In this document: piece by piece, positions 48,766 to 56,803 of the stretch
Layout: every line of letters starts with the position of its first letter
Numbering within the stretch: position 1 is the stretch's first letter
Assembly (NCBI GenBank): GCA_965242685.1
Contig: OZ251487.1
Coordinates: 1,364,001 to 1,428,000, forward strand
Length of the DNA: 64,000 nucleotides
Direction of reading: 5' to 3'
DNA from: G965215055 sp965242685
GTDB taxonomy: Bacteria > Pseudomonadota > Gammaproteobacteria > UBA4575
Program-made: the position numbers and the translations under genes
The notes under the pieces: generated by a model
What the model was told of the DNA's origin: nothing
The model's database searches: none
The model's input: the letters and a program-made list of their open reading frames with translations, nothing else

Positions 48766-49975
48766 TACTACGTTTGTGCGTACTGGCGTAACGCTCGGCA
48801 ATCAAGCTTACCAGCCGGCGCGCAATTTTAGATTTTTTATCGCGTGGCAGCGAGCAGTGCCCGCCTGCCCAATATACCTCGAGCGCGTTTTCTTCACTGT
48901 CAAAGCCGAGTTGAGGGTTCGATACATCGTTTCCGGCGATCATATCCAGGCGCTTGTGTTGTAATTTTTGTATTGCATATTCCTCAAGCCTCTTGGTCTC
49001 GGCGGCAAACCCGACCACAAAAGGCCGGTTTTTGAGCCGCGCCACTTCCAGAACGATATCCGGATTGCGCACCAGGGGCAGAGACCAATCGGTGTGCAGC
49101 TTCTTTACTTTTTCCTCTTGCCGGGTGGCGGGGCGATAGTCCGAGACGGCGGCACAACTGATGAAGAGCTGCCGCCCGTCAATCTCCCGCCGCACCGCGC
49201 TCATCATCTCCCGCGCGCTGGATACACGAATACAGTCGGCATCTTTGGGCGTCTGCAACGTCACGGGGCCGGCAATCAGCCGCACGTCGGCGCCGGCGTC
49301 GCGCGCGGCCTCCGCCATAGCAAAACCCATGCGCCCGGAACTGTGATTACTTATATAGCGTACCGGATCAATCTGTTCGCGTGTCGGCCCCGCCGTAACC
49401 AGCACCTTGACGCCCGTCAATTCACCCGTGCCGAACAGATTCCCCAGGGACAGCAACAACTGATGCGGTTCAAACATGCGCCCCTCACCCGTCTCGCCAC
49501 AGGCCTGTGTGCCTGCGGCCGGGCCGAACAGCACCACCCCGCGCTTTTTCAGCAGGATGCAATTATCCTGCGTTGCGGCGTTATGCCACATGGCTTGATT
49601 CATCGCCGGCGCTAGGGCGATGGGCGCCTGCGTAGCCAGACAGATTGCACTCAACAGATTATCCGCACTGCCGTGAGCGAGTTTAGCCATCGTATTGGCA
49701 CTGGCCGGCGCCACCAACACCGCATCCGCCCAGCGTGCCAGCGCAATATGATCCATGCCGTTACCCGCCTCGGCGTCGTGGCATTCATCGTCGGCCACCG
49801 GCTGTCCCGAAAGGGCCTGAAAAGTCAGCGGCGTAACGAACGCCTTGGCGGCATCTGTCATCACCACGCGCACCCTGGCGTTCGCCTCCATCATCTCGCG
49901 CACCAATTCCGCGCTTTTGTACGCCGCGATCCCGCCCGTTACGCCCAGCAAAATGTTCTTGTTGGCCAATGACAT
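48716..49975 (-). CDS. coaBC: Bifunctional CoaBC (phosphopantothenoylcysteine synthetase/decarboxylase)
   Basis: 419 aa from ATG 49975. N-terminal flavin decarboxylase domain (GVTGGIAAYKSAELV, PAMNQAMW, GETGEGRM) and C-terminal ligase domain (VTAGPTREQIDPVRYISNHSSGRMG). It makes 4'-phosphopantetheine for CoA. Divergent from radC, as in other gammaproteobacteria. Confidence 0.95.
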   Translation of the reverse strand: MSLANKNILLGVTGGIAAYKSAELVREMMEANARVRVVMTDAAKAFVTPLTFQALSGQPVADDECHDAEAGNGMDHIALARWADAVLVAPASANTMAKLAHGSADNLLSAICLATQAPIALAPAMNQAMWHNAATQDNCILLKKRGVVLFGPAAGTQACGETGEGRMFEPHQLLLSLGNLFGTGELTGVKVLVTAGPTREQIDPVRYISNHSSGRMGFAMAEAARDAGADVRLIAGPVTLQTPKDADCIRVSSAREMMSAVRREIDGRQLFISCAAVSDYRPATRQEEKVKKLHTDWSLPLVRNPDIVLEVARLKNRPFVVGFAAETKRLEEYAIQKLQHKRLDMIAGNDVSNPQLGFDSEENALEVYWAGGHCSLPRDKKSKIARRLVSLIAERYASTHKRSNVTILKSPKDRSQNPG

Positions 49976-50131
49976 GGTTACAAGTCTACCAGGTCGGAGG
50001 GCTAAATTCATGGGATAGCGGCGGCGTCCGGCGCACGCCCCGACGGATTAACTACACTAACGGCTTGTTTCGTGATAGTTTGCACCCCGACAAACGACAC
50101 CTTGCACACACCTTAAGGAAATACCGGATAC

Positions 50132-50803
50132 ATGGCAATCAGTGACTGGCCAGAATCGGAGCGACCGCGTGAACGGTTGCTGGAACACGGTGCGGAGGCA
50201 TTATCCGACGCGGAACTGCTGGCCATATTTTTACGTATCGGCACGCGGGGCAAATCGGCCCTCGACCTTGCCCGCGAGTTGCTGACCGAATTCGACGGCT
50301 TGCGCGGGCTTTTGGGCGCCGACCTGAATACCTTTTGCCAGGCGAAGGGACTGGGGGAGGCCAAGTACGCACAACTACAGGCCTGTTTAGAAATGGCGGA
50401 CAGGTATCTGAGCGAAACGCTTGATCGTGAAGGTCCGCTTGACAATCCCGCCATGGCCAAACGATTTCTGTCGATGAAAATGCGCGACTACGACAAGGAG
50501 GTATTCGCCTGTTTATTCATGGACGTCCGAAACTACGTCATCAAGTTTGAAGAACTGTTTGCCGGCTCGCTGCACAGTGCCGAAGTCCATCCGCGCGAAG
50601 TAGTCAAACGAGTGCTGGCACACAATGCACACGCCGTTATTCTTGCGCACAACCACCCATCGGGGGATTCTAAACCCAGCACCGCCGACATTCAGATTAC
50701 CCGCACCCTAAAAGACGCCCTGGCACTGGTAGACGTCAAGGTACTGGACCACCTGATAGTGGGAGAAAAAATCCAGTCACTTGCGGAGTTGGGTCACTTA
50801 TAA
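50132..50803 (+). CDS. radC: RadC family protein
   Basis: 223 aa. N-terminal helix-hairpin-helix part and a C-terminal JAB/MPN metal site (HNHPSGDSKPSTAD). Function of RadC remains uncertain. In relatives rpmB follows radC; here the next gene is the convergent bioF. Confidence 0.92.
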   Translation: MAISDWPESERPRERLLEHGAEALSDAELLAIFLRIGTRGKSALDLARELLTEFDGLRGLLGADLNTFCQAKGLGEAKYAQLQACLEMADRYLSETLDREGPLDNPAMAKRFLSMKMRDYDKEVFACLFMDVRNYVIKFEELFAGSLHSAEVHPREVVKRVLAHNAHAVILAHNHPSGDSKPSTADIQITRTLKDALALVDVKVLDHLIVGEKIQSLAELGHL

Positions 50804-50846
50804 CCGGCCTGCAAACATCCGCGTACCGCGGTGTGCGTTATCGGGA

Positions 50847-51995
50847 TCACGATGAGCGGACGGCCTTCGCAAGGGCCTCGACCAGGCGGTCAACCTGGTC
50901 CTCGGTGTGTGTGGCCGAAAGACTGACGCGCAGACGAGCCGTATCTTGCGCGACAGTCGGCGGGCGAATGGCGGGCACCATAATGCCGTTTTCAAGCAAT
51001 TTTGCACTGACCTTGAGCGCGGTGGACGATGCACCGACCGGCACGGGCTGAATCGGTGTCGGCGAGTCCGAGACCGGCAGGTGCATCTGTTGCGCATATT
51101 GCCGGAAGCGTTCTATCAGGGCTTGCAACTTTACCCGACGCCAGGGTTCCGTGCGTATCAATTGAAGGCTTGCACGCGAGGCCTCGGCCAGGGACGGCGG
51201 CAAGGCGGTAGTATAAATATACGTCCGCGCGCGTTGTATGCACCACTCAATCGTGTCCCGTTCGGCTGCAACGAAAGCGCCAAACGTCCCAAAGGCCTTG
51301 CCCAGGGTGCCGACCAGCACGGTTTCTGTCGCCAGCTGATCCTCCGTGCAACCCTTGCCGTCCTTGCCGAGCACACCGATCCCGTGTGCGTCGTCTATGA
51401 TCAGCCCGGCCTGGTGGCTTTTTGCGAGGGCCTGCAAATCGGCAACGGGGGCGATAGTCCCATCCATGCTGAACACGCCGTCGGTCAAAATCAGCTTGGG
51501 ACGATCCGCTTCGGCGGACAGCCGCTTATGCAATTTCTCGACGTTCAAGTGTGGATAGCGCCGGCGCCGCGCCCGCGCGATGAGGCCCGCATCGACCAGC
51601 GAGGCGTGATTGAGGCGATCCTCAAAGACCGTGGTATTGCGATCCGCCAAGGCCCCCGCCACCCCCAGGTTTGCCATGTACCCGCCGGAAAACAATAACG
51701 CCCTTTCACAGCCGATAAACTCGGCCAGCTCCTCTTCCAGATCATGGTGACTTTGATGATGCCCGCTGATTAAATGCGATGCGCCGCTGCCGACGCCGTG
51801 CCGTTTGGCCGCCCTTACATAACTCTCGACAACCTTCGGATGATTGGCCAACCCGAGATAATCGTTACTGCAAAATGACAACACCTTTTGCCCGTTGATA
51901 ACGACATCCGTTTGTTGCGCCCCCGCCCGCACCTCGCGGCTTCGATAAAGATGTTCTCGCCGCAACCTGTCCAATGCGGTCGTCAACTCATCCAT
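50847..51995 (-). CDS. bioF: 8-amino-7-oxononanoate synthase
   Basis: 382 aa. PLP-dependent condensation of pimeloyl-ACP and alanine. The PLP lysine is in TLGKAFG and further motifs are DDAHGIG and SGGYMANLGV. It follows bioB by 12 bases. With bioH-bioC about 26 kb away, the biotin genes are split. Confidence 0.94.
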   Translation of the reverse strand: MDELTTALDRLRREHLYRSREVRAGAQQTDVVINGQKVLSFCSNDYLGLANHPKVVESYVRAAKRHGVGSGASHLISGHHQSHHDLEEELAEFIGCERALLFSGGYMANLGVAGALADRNTTVFEDRLNHASLVDAGLIARARRRRYPHLNVEKLHKRLSAEADRPKLILTDGVFSMDGTIAPVADLQALAKSHQAGLIIDDAHGIGVLGKDGKGCTEDQLATETVLVGTLGKAFGTFGAFVAAERDTIEWCIQRARTYIYTTALPPSLAEASRASLQLIRTEPWRRVKLQALIERFRQYAQQMHLPVSDSPTPIQPVPVGASSTALKVSAKLLENGIMVPAIRPPTVAQDTARLRVSLSATHTEDQVDRLVEALAKAVRSS

Positions 51996-52007
51996 GGGTA
52001 CCTTGGG

Positions 52008-53099
52008 CTACTGTTTACCGAGAGATTCGGGCGCGCCGGCGGGGGGCTTTTCCATCGGCGCATCGGCTTCAATGCCAAGCCGATCAAACAATGATCGATC
52101 CTTGTGAGTGGCGGGATTTTTTACCGTCAATAGCGTGTCGCCGTAGAAAATAGAATTGGCGCCCGCAAAAAAACACAGCGCCTGGGTCTGGTCATTCATC
52201 GCGTCCCGCCCGGCGGACAGCCTCACGTAGGACTTGGGCATCAAAATGCGGGCAATCGCAATAGTGCGTACAAACTCGAACGGGTCCAGTGCATCCAGGC
52301 CATACAGGGGCGTACCCTCGATCTGCACCAGCATGTTGACGGGTACGGATTCGGGGTGTTGCGGCAGGCCCGCCAACTGCACCAGCAAGCCCGCCCGGTC
52401 AGTGCGCGACTCCCCCATGCCCAATATCCCGCCGCAACAAACCTTGATACCCGCCGCCCGCACGTGCTCCAAAGTGTCCAGGCGGTCCCGGTAGGTGCGG
52501 GTAGTAATTACGTGGCCGTAAAATTCCGGAGAAGTATCAAGATTATGATTATAAAAATCGAGGCCGGCGTCTTTCAGCCGTTGCGCTTGCGCGCCCGTAA
52601 GCATCCCCAGCGTCACACAGGTCTCAAGCCCCAGCTCCTTTACCGCCTTGATCATCTCCACCACATCATCCAAGTGGTGGTCCGAGGGACTGCGCCAGGC
52701 CGCGCCCATGCAAAATCTGGATGCGCCGCTCGCCTTTGCCTGCAAGGCATTCCGCTCCACTTCCTCGAGTGACAACAGGCGTTCGGGAGATACGCCCGTA
52801 TCGTAGCGACCGCTCTGTGGGCAATAGGCACAATCCTCCGGGCAGGCGCCGGTCTTGATAGAGAGCAGCGTGCTTACCTGCACCCTGTTCGGGTTGTGAT
52901 GGGCGCGAAATACACAATGCGCCCGAAACAGCAGATCATTGAACGGCAGCTCATACAGACTCAGGACTTCGTCCCTTTGCCAATCGTGTCGCGGCGTGTC
53001 GGATTGCATCATGTCGGATTGCGTCGTGCCGGATTGCATCATGTCGGATTGCATCGGGTCGGATTGCGTCATGTTAGAATCGGATTGGATAAGAGTCAT
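52008..53099 (-). CDS. bioB: Biotin synthase with repeat-rich N-terminus
   Basis: 363 aa from ATG 53099. Radical-SAM enzyme inserting sulfur into dethiobiotin; cluster motif is GACPEDCAYC, followed by the second-cluster residues. The core starts around HDWQRDEVLSLYELP. The first ~35 residues precede it as a Met/Gln/Ser/Asp-rich extension made by a 15-bp in-frame tandem repeat (52999-53073). This extension is absent from E. coli BioB. The gene is divergent from comF across 65 bases. Confidence 0.92.
   Translation of the reverse strand: MTLIQSDSNMTQSDPMQSDMMQSGTTQSDMMQSDTPRHDWQRDEVLSLYELPFNDLLFRAHCVFRAHHNPNRVQVSTLLSIKTGACPEDCAYCPQSGRYDTGVSPERLLSLEEVERNALQAKASGASRFCMGAAWRSPSDHHLDDVVEMIKAVKELGLETCVTLGMLTGAQAQRLKDAGLDFYNHNLDTSPEFYGHVITTRTYRDRLDTLEHVRAAGIKVCCGGILGMGESRTDRAGLLVQLAGLPQHPESVPVNMLVQIEGTPLYGLDALDPFEFVRTIAIARILMPKSYVRLSAGRDAMNDQTQALCFFAGANSIFYGDTLLTVKNPATHKDRSLFDRLGIEADAPMEKPPAGAPESLGKQ
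52999..53073 (-). repeat. 15-bp in-frame minisatellite in the 5' end of bioB
   Basis: Five consecutive 15-bp units (plus-strand consensus TCGGATTGCATCATG) with one to three changes each; a decayed sixth follows. Each unit encodes five residues of the type M/T-Q-S-D/G-x/M, so copy-number change keeps the reading frame. Too regular to be chance and not a CRISPR (no spacers). Confidence 0.9.
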
Positions 53100-53164
53100 G
53101 GTCGGGCTTCTCTGCAAGTCTAGCCTTTTACATCTTACTGTCAACTTCACGACCAGTCGCGGCT

Positions 53165-53884
53165 ATGAAGATCAATACGGCCATGCAAAAACTCGGCGGG
53201 CTTTTATATCCCGAAGTATGTTTATGTTGCGGCGGTCGGGGCGAAGACGGCCTTGACCTTTGCCGCCAGTGCCGCGAACGCCTGCCCTGGATCGCGCACG
53301 CCTGCAAGCGCTGTGCCTGCCCGCTGCCGGATGCCGATGCGGAAACCTGCGGCGCATGTAGTGATCGGGACATGTACTTTGATCGCGCCGTTACACCGTT
53401 CCTGCTCGACAAATTCATTCAAGAAGCGATCTATAAATTCAAGTCTAACGCCAAGCTGAACTACGGGGGACTACTGGCGCGGCTACTGGCGCAACACGTT
53501 CGACAGCGGCGGATGGAGACGCCCGACCTCCTCGTCCCCGTGCCCCTGCATCCCCGGCGCTTACGCTGGCGCGGTTTCAACCAGGCGTTGGAAATCAGCC
53601 GCATTCTGAGCAAGATTGTCCGTTGTTCCGTCAGCTTCGGAGACGTTCGGCGGATCAGGGAAACCCTCGCGCAAAGGAGACTGTCCGCGCCCCAGCGCGA
53701 GGCAAACGTCAAAAACGCCTTTGCCTTGCAGACCTCGAAATCATCCTTCAGCGGCAAGCGCGTCGCGATCATCGATGACGTAATGACCACCGGCAGCACC
53801 GCCAACGAAGTGGCCAAGTGCCTGAGGAGAGCCGGTGCCAAAGAGATCCACGTATGGGTCGTCGCCCGCACGCAACTCAACTAA
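53165..53884 (+). CDS. comF: ComF family protein (phosphoribosyltransferase-like)
   Basis: 239 aa. N-terminal zinc-finger-like cysteines (CLCCGGRG, CRQCRE, CKRCACP, CGAC) and a C-terminal phosphoribosyltransferase fold with VAIIDDVMTTGSTANEV. ComF acts in DNA uptake in competent bacteria and is often found beside bioB/bioF. Its last eight bases overlap the convergent ubiA end. Confidence 0.92.
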   Translation: MKINTAMQKLGGLLYPEVCLCCGGRGEDGLDLCRQCRERLPWIAHACKRCACPLPDADAETCGACSDRDMYFDRAVTPFLLDKFIQEAIYKFKSNAKLNYGGLLARLLAQHVRQRRMETPDLLVPVPLHPRRLRWRGFNQALEISRILSKIVRCSVSFGDVRRIRETLAQRRLSAPQREANVKNAFALQTSKSSFSGKRVAIIDDVMTTGSTANEVAKCLRRAGAKEIHVWVVARTQLN

Positions 53885-54779
53885 ACTCGAAAAAATAATG
53901 TATGAATATGCCCGCAAAAATCACCAGCCCGAAATACTGATTATTCAAGAAGGCGCGGAAACAGCGAGGCGCGAGACGCCGCCGGATAAGCACCTGTTGA
54001 TAGCAAAAAAGACATATACCGCCCCCCACGGCGGCATAATACATCCCGCCCAGGCGCGCGCTGACGCCGACCAGTACCAGACAGACGATGACGGCCACCT
54101 GTAGCCCGCCGATGACCAACCTGTCCAGCCGTCCAAACAAGATGGCCGTCGACTTGACGCCGATCCGTAGATCCTCCTCGCGGTCCGCCATGGCGTACAA
54201 GGTGTCATACGCCGTAGTCCACAACAGCGTGCAAAAAAACAACAACCAGGCGCCGGCAGGCGGGTAGCCGTCGGTGACCGCCGTGAACGCCATCGGCACC
54301 GCCCATGCAAACGCCGCGCCCAAGTGCACCTGCGGGAGAAAATGCAGACGCTTCATAAACGGATAACTCGCCGCCAGCAGCACCGCAACCAAAGAAAAAT
54401 ACAACGTCAGGGGATTCAAAAAGACGAGTGCCAGCAGAAAGGCCGCACCCGCCAACACCGCAAACACCGCCAACGCCTCAAAGGGCCGGATGGCGCCGCT
54501 GGCGACCGGGCGCTGTCGGGTGCGCGCCACAAACGGGTCGATGTCGCGATCCGCATAATCATTGATCGCGCAACCCGCCGAACGCATCAGCACCACGCCG
54601 GCAATAAACACCGCCAGCAAGTGCGGCTCGGGTACGCCGTCCGCCGCGATGAACAGCGCCCACAAGGTCGGCCACAACAACAAAAAAATGCCCACCGGCT
54701 TGTCCAGGCGGATCAACTTCATATATGCAACCCATCGGTTTGCATGTGCGGGTTTGGAGGGGACAGTCATGCCTGTCAT
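53877..54779 (-). CDS. ubiA: 4-hydroxybenzoate octaprenyltransferase
   Basis: 300 aa from ATG 54779, which overlaps the aroE stop (ATGA); ATG 54770 is close by. Integral membrane prenyltransferase for ubiquinone synthesis with the two Asp-rich motifs NDYADRDID and the downstream DTLYAMADREEDLRIGVKS (given in part as YAMADREED). About eight spans. Confidence 0.93.
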   Translation of the reverse strand: MTGMTVPSKPAHANRWVAYMKLIRLDKPVGIFLLLWPTLWALFIAADGVPEPHLLAVFIAGVVLMRSAGCAINDYADRDIDPFVARTRQRPVASGAIRPFEALAVFAVLAGAAFLLALVFLNPLTLYFSLVAVLLAASYPFMKRLHFLPQVHLGAAFAWAVPMAFTAVTDGYPPAGAWLLFFCTLLWTTAYDTLYAMADREEDLRIGVKSTAILFGRLDRLVIGGLQVAVIVCLVLVGVSARLGGMYYAAVGGGICLFCYQQVLIRRRLAPRCFRAFLNNQYFGLVIFAGIFIHYFFEFS

Positions 54780-55627
54780 ACCTGCGGGGGGCGTAGATAC
54801 CGGTACGCCATGGCGGTATCCGGGCGTTTCCCGCGCCACAGATAAAACGCCTCGGCGGCCTGCTCCAGCAACATGCCGAAGCCGTCGAAGACGTTGACGG
54901 CGCCGTGACGCCTGCTCCACTGCATAAACGGCGTATCGTGATCGCCGTACACAAGATCATAACAACACGTCCGCGGCCCGATGATCCCGGTCGGCAAGCC
55001 GCACTCGTCGTCGCCGTGCAGCGTCGCCGAAGTGGCGTGAATAACCACGTCATAATGCCCGGCGGGAATCCGGCTCAAGCCGCAACCCCGTATCTCGCCC
55101 GATGCCCGAAACCGCTCCGCGATGCCCGTCGCGTTGGCGGGCGTGCGATTGGCGATCACCAACTCCGCGGGTTCTTCTTGCAGCAACGGTTCAACGATGC
55201 CCTGCGTGGCGCCGCCCGCGCCGATGATCAAAATCTTCCTATCTGATAATTGCAGGCGCAACCTCTTCTTCAGATCGCGCAACAGACCGATGCCATCGGT
55301 ATTGGCCCCCAAATAACCGCCGTCGGCCTGTTGAATGATCGTATTGACCGCGCCGGCGCGCCGTGCGAGATCGGTCAGCCGGTCAACGAACTTACAGGCG
55401 TCCGCCTTAAACGGCAGCGTAACATTCAGGCCCTTGCCGCCGGCCGTAAAAAACGCCTCGGCGGCAACCAAAAAACCGTCCTTTTCCGCCAAAATTTTCT
55501 CATAACGGATATCCTCGCCGGTCTGATCGGCAAACAGCGAATGAATTTCCGGGGATCGGCTGTGGGCGATGGGACGACCGACGACCGCATAACGGTGCGG
55601 TACATTATCCGGAGTGCCTGGCTGCAT
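54776..55627 (-). CDS. aroE: Shikimate dehydrogenase
   Basis: 283 aa. NADP-dependent reduction of 3-dehydroshikimate. Catalytic Lys in NVTLPFKADA, Asp in ANTDGIG and the NADP motif GAGGATQGIVEPL. Translationally coupled to ubiA by a four-base overlap. Starts 71 bases downstream of the hemB stop. Confidence 0.94.
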   Translation of the reverse strand: MQPGTPDNVPHRYAVVGRPIAHSRSPEIHSLFADQTGEDIRYEKILAEKDGFLVAAEAFFTAGGKGLNVTLPFKADACKFVDRLTDLARRAGAVNTIIQQADGGYLGANTDGIGLLRDLKKRLRLQLSDRKILIIGAGGATQGIVEPLLQEEPAELVIANRTPANATGIAERFRASGEIRGCGLSRIPAGHYDVVIHATSATLHGDDECGLPTGIIGPRTCCYDLVYGDHDTPFMQWSRRHGAVNVFDGFGMLLEQAAEAFYLWRGKRPDTAMAYRYLRPPQV

Positions 55628-55698
55628 CGCTCGTCTTTCGGCCCTCGTAAAAACGCCTATCCCGACTTCTCAGAAAAAATAAATACAACGATCCCCGG

Positions 55699-56694
55699 CT
55701 ACTCCATCAACCAGCCCGCCGCATCCTTGGCAAAATAAGTAAGCACGGCGTCCGCCCCGGCCCGCTTGATACACAACAACGACTCCATCACACAATCCCT
55801 TTCGTTCAACCAGCCGTTTTGTGCCGCCGCCTTCAACATACTGTACTCACCGCTTACCTGATACACGAAAGTCGGCATCCGGTACCTCTCCTTGACGCGC
55901 CGAACGACATCCAAATAAGGCATCCCCGGCTTCACCATGATCATATCCGCGCCCTCCTCAACATCCAGCGCAACCTCGCGCAACGCCTCGTCGGAATTAG
56001 CCGGATCCATCTGGTAGGACAGCTTATTGCCGCCGCCCAAGTTTGCGGCCGACCCCACGGCGTCGCGAAAGGGCCCGTAAAAACCGGACGCGTATTTTGC
56101 CGAATACGCCAAGATACGCGTGTTCACCAAGCCCTCCGCCTCCAGGGCCTCGCGTATGCGGGAGATACGCCCGTCCATCATATCGGACGGCGCCACGACA
56201 TCCGCCCCCGCCCGCGCCTGCGACAAAGCCTGCCCGACGAGCACCTCTATGGTCTCATCATTCATAACATAGCCTTTATCATCCACCAATCCGTCCTGTC
56301 CGTGCGAAGTAAACGGGTCCAGTGCGACATCGCCGATAACCCCGAGTTCCGGCAACGCCTTCTTCACCGCAGTGATCGCGCGTTGCGCCAGCCCGTCCGC
56401 ATTACACGCCTCCTCGGCCCGGGGCGACTTCTTCTCGGCGGGGACCACCGGAAAAATAGCGATGGCCGGCACACCGAGTTCATAAACCTGCTCCGCCTCC
56501 TCAACCAGCGCGTCAATACTAAGCCGCTCAACCCCCGGCATAGAGGACACGGCCTCGCGCCGCCTGTCGCCTTCGGTGACAAACACCGGATAGATCAGAT
56601 CGCTCGCCTGCACGCGATGTTCACGCTGTAACACCCGCGAAAAATGATCCGCGCGCATCCTGCGCATACGTACTTTCGGATAACCGTTACTCAC
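55699..56694 (-). CDS. hemB: Porphobilinogen synthase
   Basis: 331 aa from GTG 56694 (VSNGYPKVRMRRMRADHFSR). It condenses two 5-aminolevulinate to porphobilinogen. Schiff-base lysines are in MVKPGMPYLD and YSAKYASGFYGPFRDA. The metal-site segment reads DVALDPFTSHGQDG, without the cysteines of the zinc-dependent class, so a magnesium-dependent enzyme is expected. First gene of the hemB-aroE-ubiA set and divergent from cas9. Confidence 0.94.
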   Translation of the reverse strand: MSNGYPKVRMRRMRADHFSRVLQREHRVQASDLIYPVFVTEGDRRREAVSSMPGVERLSIDALVEEAEQVYELGVPAIAIFPVVPAEKKSPRAEEACNADGLAQRAITAVKKALPELGVIGDVALDPFTSHGQDGLVDDKGYVMNDETIEVLVGQALSQARAGADVVAPSDMMDGRISRIREALEAEGLVNTRILAYSAKYASGFYGPFRDAVGSAANLGGGNKLSYQMDPANSDEALREVALDVEEGADMIMVKPGMPYLDVVRRVKERYRMPTFVYQVSGEYSMLKAAAQNGWLNERDCVMESLLCIKRAGADAVLTYFAKDAAGWLME

Positions 56695-56803
56695 TACACC
56701 ACACCGCCGCAAACGTTATAATCTGGCAATTATACAACAGTCGGCGTATCATTATTTACCTTCGACACACCCGCCCGATGACGCAAAATCACCCCGACAT
56801 CCT
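56694..56803. promoter_or_regulatory. Divergent hemB/cas9 promoter region
   Basis: A TATAAT lies on the plus strand at 56717-56722 (about 80 bases before cas9), and a TATAAT on the minus strand at 56729-56734 points to hemB. Good -35 boxes are not seen. A 9-codon ORF (56778-56807) overlaps the cas9 start in TATGA. Confidence 0.45.
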
